Shown one piece after another: positions 5,257 to 6,132 of a stretch of DNA of 6,132 nucleotides. The translations under genes were made by a program, and so were the position numbers. Numbering within the stretch: position 1 is the stretch's first letter; each line of letters opens with the position of its first letter. The stretch covers positions 1 to 6,132 of the forward strand of contig JAJYPG010000088.1 in the NCBI GenBank assembly GCA_021795535.1, given 5' to 3'. Source of the stretch: Planctomycetota bacterium (GTDB lineage Bacteria > Planctomycetota > Phycisphaerae > WQYP01). The notes below the pieces were generated by a model, which worked only from the letters and a program-made list of their open reading frames with translations, made no database searches and was not told the origin of the DNA.

Positions 5257-6132
5257 CAGGCGAAAACCTCTTTCACTTTTTCCAAAGCGGAAACCAGACA
5301 GTCAATATCCGCACGGGTATTGTAAAAGGCAAGTGACGCGCGTGCGGTGGCGGGAATATGGTAGTGATCCATCACGGGCTGGCAGCAATGGTGGCCTGTG
5401 CGAATGGCCACACCTTCGCCATCCACAATCGTGCCAATATCATGCGGATGTATACCCTGCATGGTGAAGGAAATAACACCAGCCTTTTCCGATGCGGTAC
5501 CGACTATGGTCAGACCTTCAATTGCGGAAAGATTTTTTTGAGCGTAATCCAGCAGTTCATGTTCATACTGTGCTATATTTTTCATGCCAATGGCGGAAAG
5601 ATAATCCACCGCGGCTCCCAGCGCGATCACGCCGCTGATATCCGGCGTGCCGGCCTCAAACTTGTGCGGTACTTCGTTCCATGTTGATTTTTCAAAGGTA
5701 ACTGTGCTGATCATATCTCCGCCACCCTGGTAGGGGGGCATCGCATCCCATAAGGTCTTGCGCGACCAGACCACGCCCGTGCCGGTTGGTCCAAACATCT
5801 TATGGCCGGAGAAAACCAGAAAGTCGCAGTTGATTTCCCGCACGGACACAGGCAGGTGCGGAATGGATTGCGCCGCATCCACCAGAACCAGGGCCCCATG
5901 CCGGTGGGCCAGTTCGGTCATTGGGGTCACCGGGTTAATGGTTCCCAGCGCGTTGGATACATGGGTAATGGAAAGAAGCCTGGTGCGGCTGGAAAGCAGC
6001 CTGGCAAACGCGGCCATATCCAATTCGCCATTGTCCGCAAAAGGAATGACACGAATGACCGCTCCGGTACGCTGCGCCACAAGCTGCCAGGGTACGATAT
6101 TGGAATGGTGTTCCATTTCAGAAAGCAGAATT
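5256..6132 (-). CDS. sufS: SufS-type cysteine desulfurase, C-terminal part (5' end outside window)
   Basis: A PLP-dependent group II cysteine desulfurase that converts L-cysteine to alanine and passes persulfide sulfur to SufU. The window holds the last 291 residues of about 405. The frame is open to the window edge, and ILLSEMEHHSNIVPWQ reads straight through, so the ATG at 6116 is internal. Visible landmarks: HVSNALGT, LVDAAQSIPH with the PLP Asp, SGHKMFGPTGTGVV with the Schiff-base Lys (codon 5799-5801), FEAGTPDISG, and the active-site loop RTGHHCCQP (first Cys codon 5385-5387). The short loop with HHC marks the SufS/CsdA group rather than IscS/NifS. The catalytic cysteine is followed directly by a second one. 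sufU overlaps the stop by one base. sufB, sufC or sufD may lie upstream beyond the window, but this is not seen. Confidence 0.95.
   Translation of the reverse strand, partial: ILLSEMEHHSNIVPWQLVAQRTGAVIRVIPFADNGELDMAAFARLLSSRTRLLSITHVSNALGTINPVTPMTELAHRHGALVLVDAAQSIPHLPVSVREINCDFLVFSGHKMFGPTGTGVVWSRKTLWDAMPPYQGGGDMISTVTFEKSTWNEVPHKFEAGTPDISGVIALGAAVDYLSAIGMKNIAQYEHELLDYAQKNLSAIEGLTIVGTASEKAGVISFTMQGIHPHDIGTIVDGEGVAIRTGHHCCQPVMDHYHIPATARASLAFYNTRADIDCLVSALEKVKEVFA

Overview
The window is about 6.1 kb of ordinary bacterial chromosome holding housekeeping genes. The organism cannot be named from the sequence alone. The [4Fe-4S]-type PurF, the SUF operon with a SufU scaffold and a HesB-SufT fusion, and the style of the IspE sequence (DGFHDLESWF) point weakly to a Planctomycetota/PVC-type bacterium, perhaps Phycisphaerae-like. 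That is inference only.

Layout. The + strand opens with the C-terminal part of a dihydrodipicolinate synthase/N-acetylneuraminate lyase (DapA) family protein (1-446). Next comes a roughly 740-base stretch without a convincing gene (447-1184). It contains a decayed second copy of the DapA-family C-terminus (670-804), a short unrecognised ORF and a hairpin. A good extended -10 promoter (1185-1212) then drives purF (1270-2814), the first enzyme of de novo purine synthesis.

The rest is on the - strand and converges on purF. ispE (2918-3811), of the MEP isoprenoid pathway, has its own candidate promoter. Upstream of it lies a SUF iron-sulfur cluster assembly operon read sufS (cysteine desulfurase, 5' end outside the window), sufU (scaffold/sulfur acceptor), then a two-domain HesB/IscA-like plus SufT/MIP18-like protein. 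It closes with a likely rho-independent terminator at 3970-3997.

How the genes work together. SufS releases sulfur from cysteine, SufU accepts it or carries the nascent cluster, and the HesB-SufT fusion probably helps deliver clusters to apoproteins. PurF here keeps four cysteines placed like the [4Fe-4S] ligands of the Bacillus-type enzyme, so it is a plausible client. The MEP pathway served by IspE also ends in Fe-S enzymes (IspG, IspH) elsewhere in the genome.

I see no mobile element, CRISPR array, defence cassette or RNA gene. The observations most worth following are the HesB-SufT fusion, whose HesB half has lost all three canonical cysteines, the DapA-tail duplication remnant, and the unusually long PurF propeptide.
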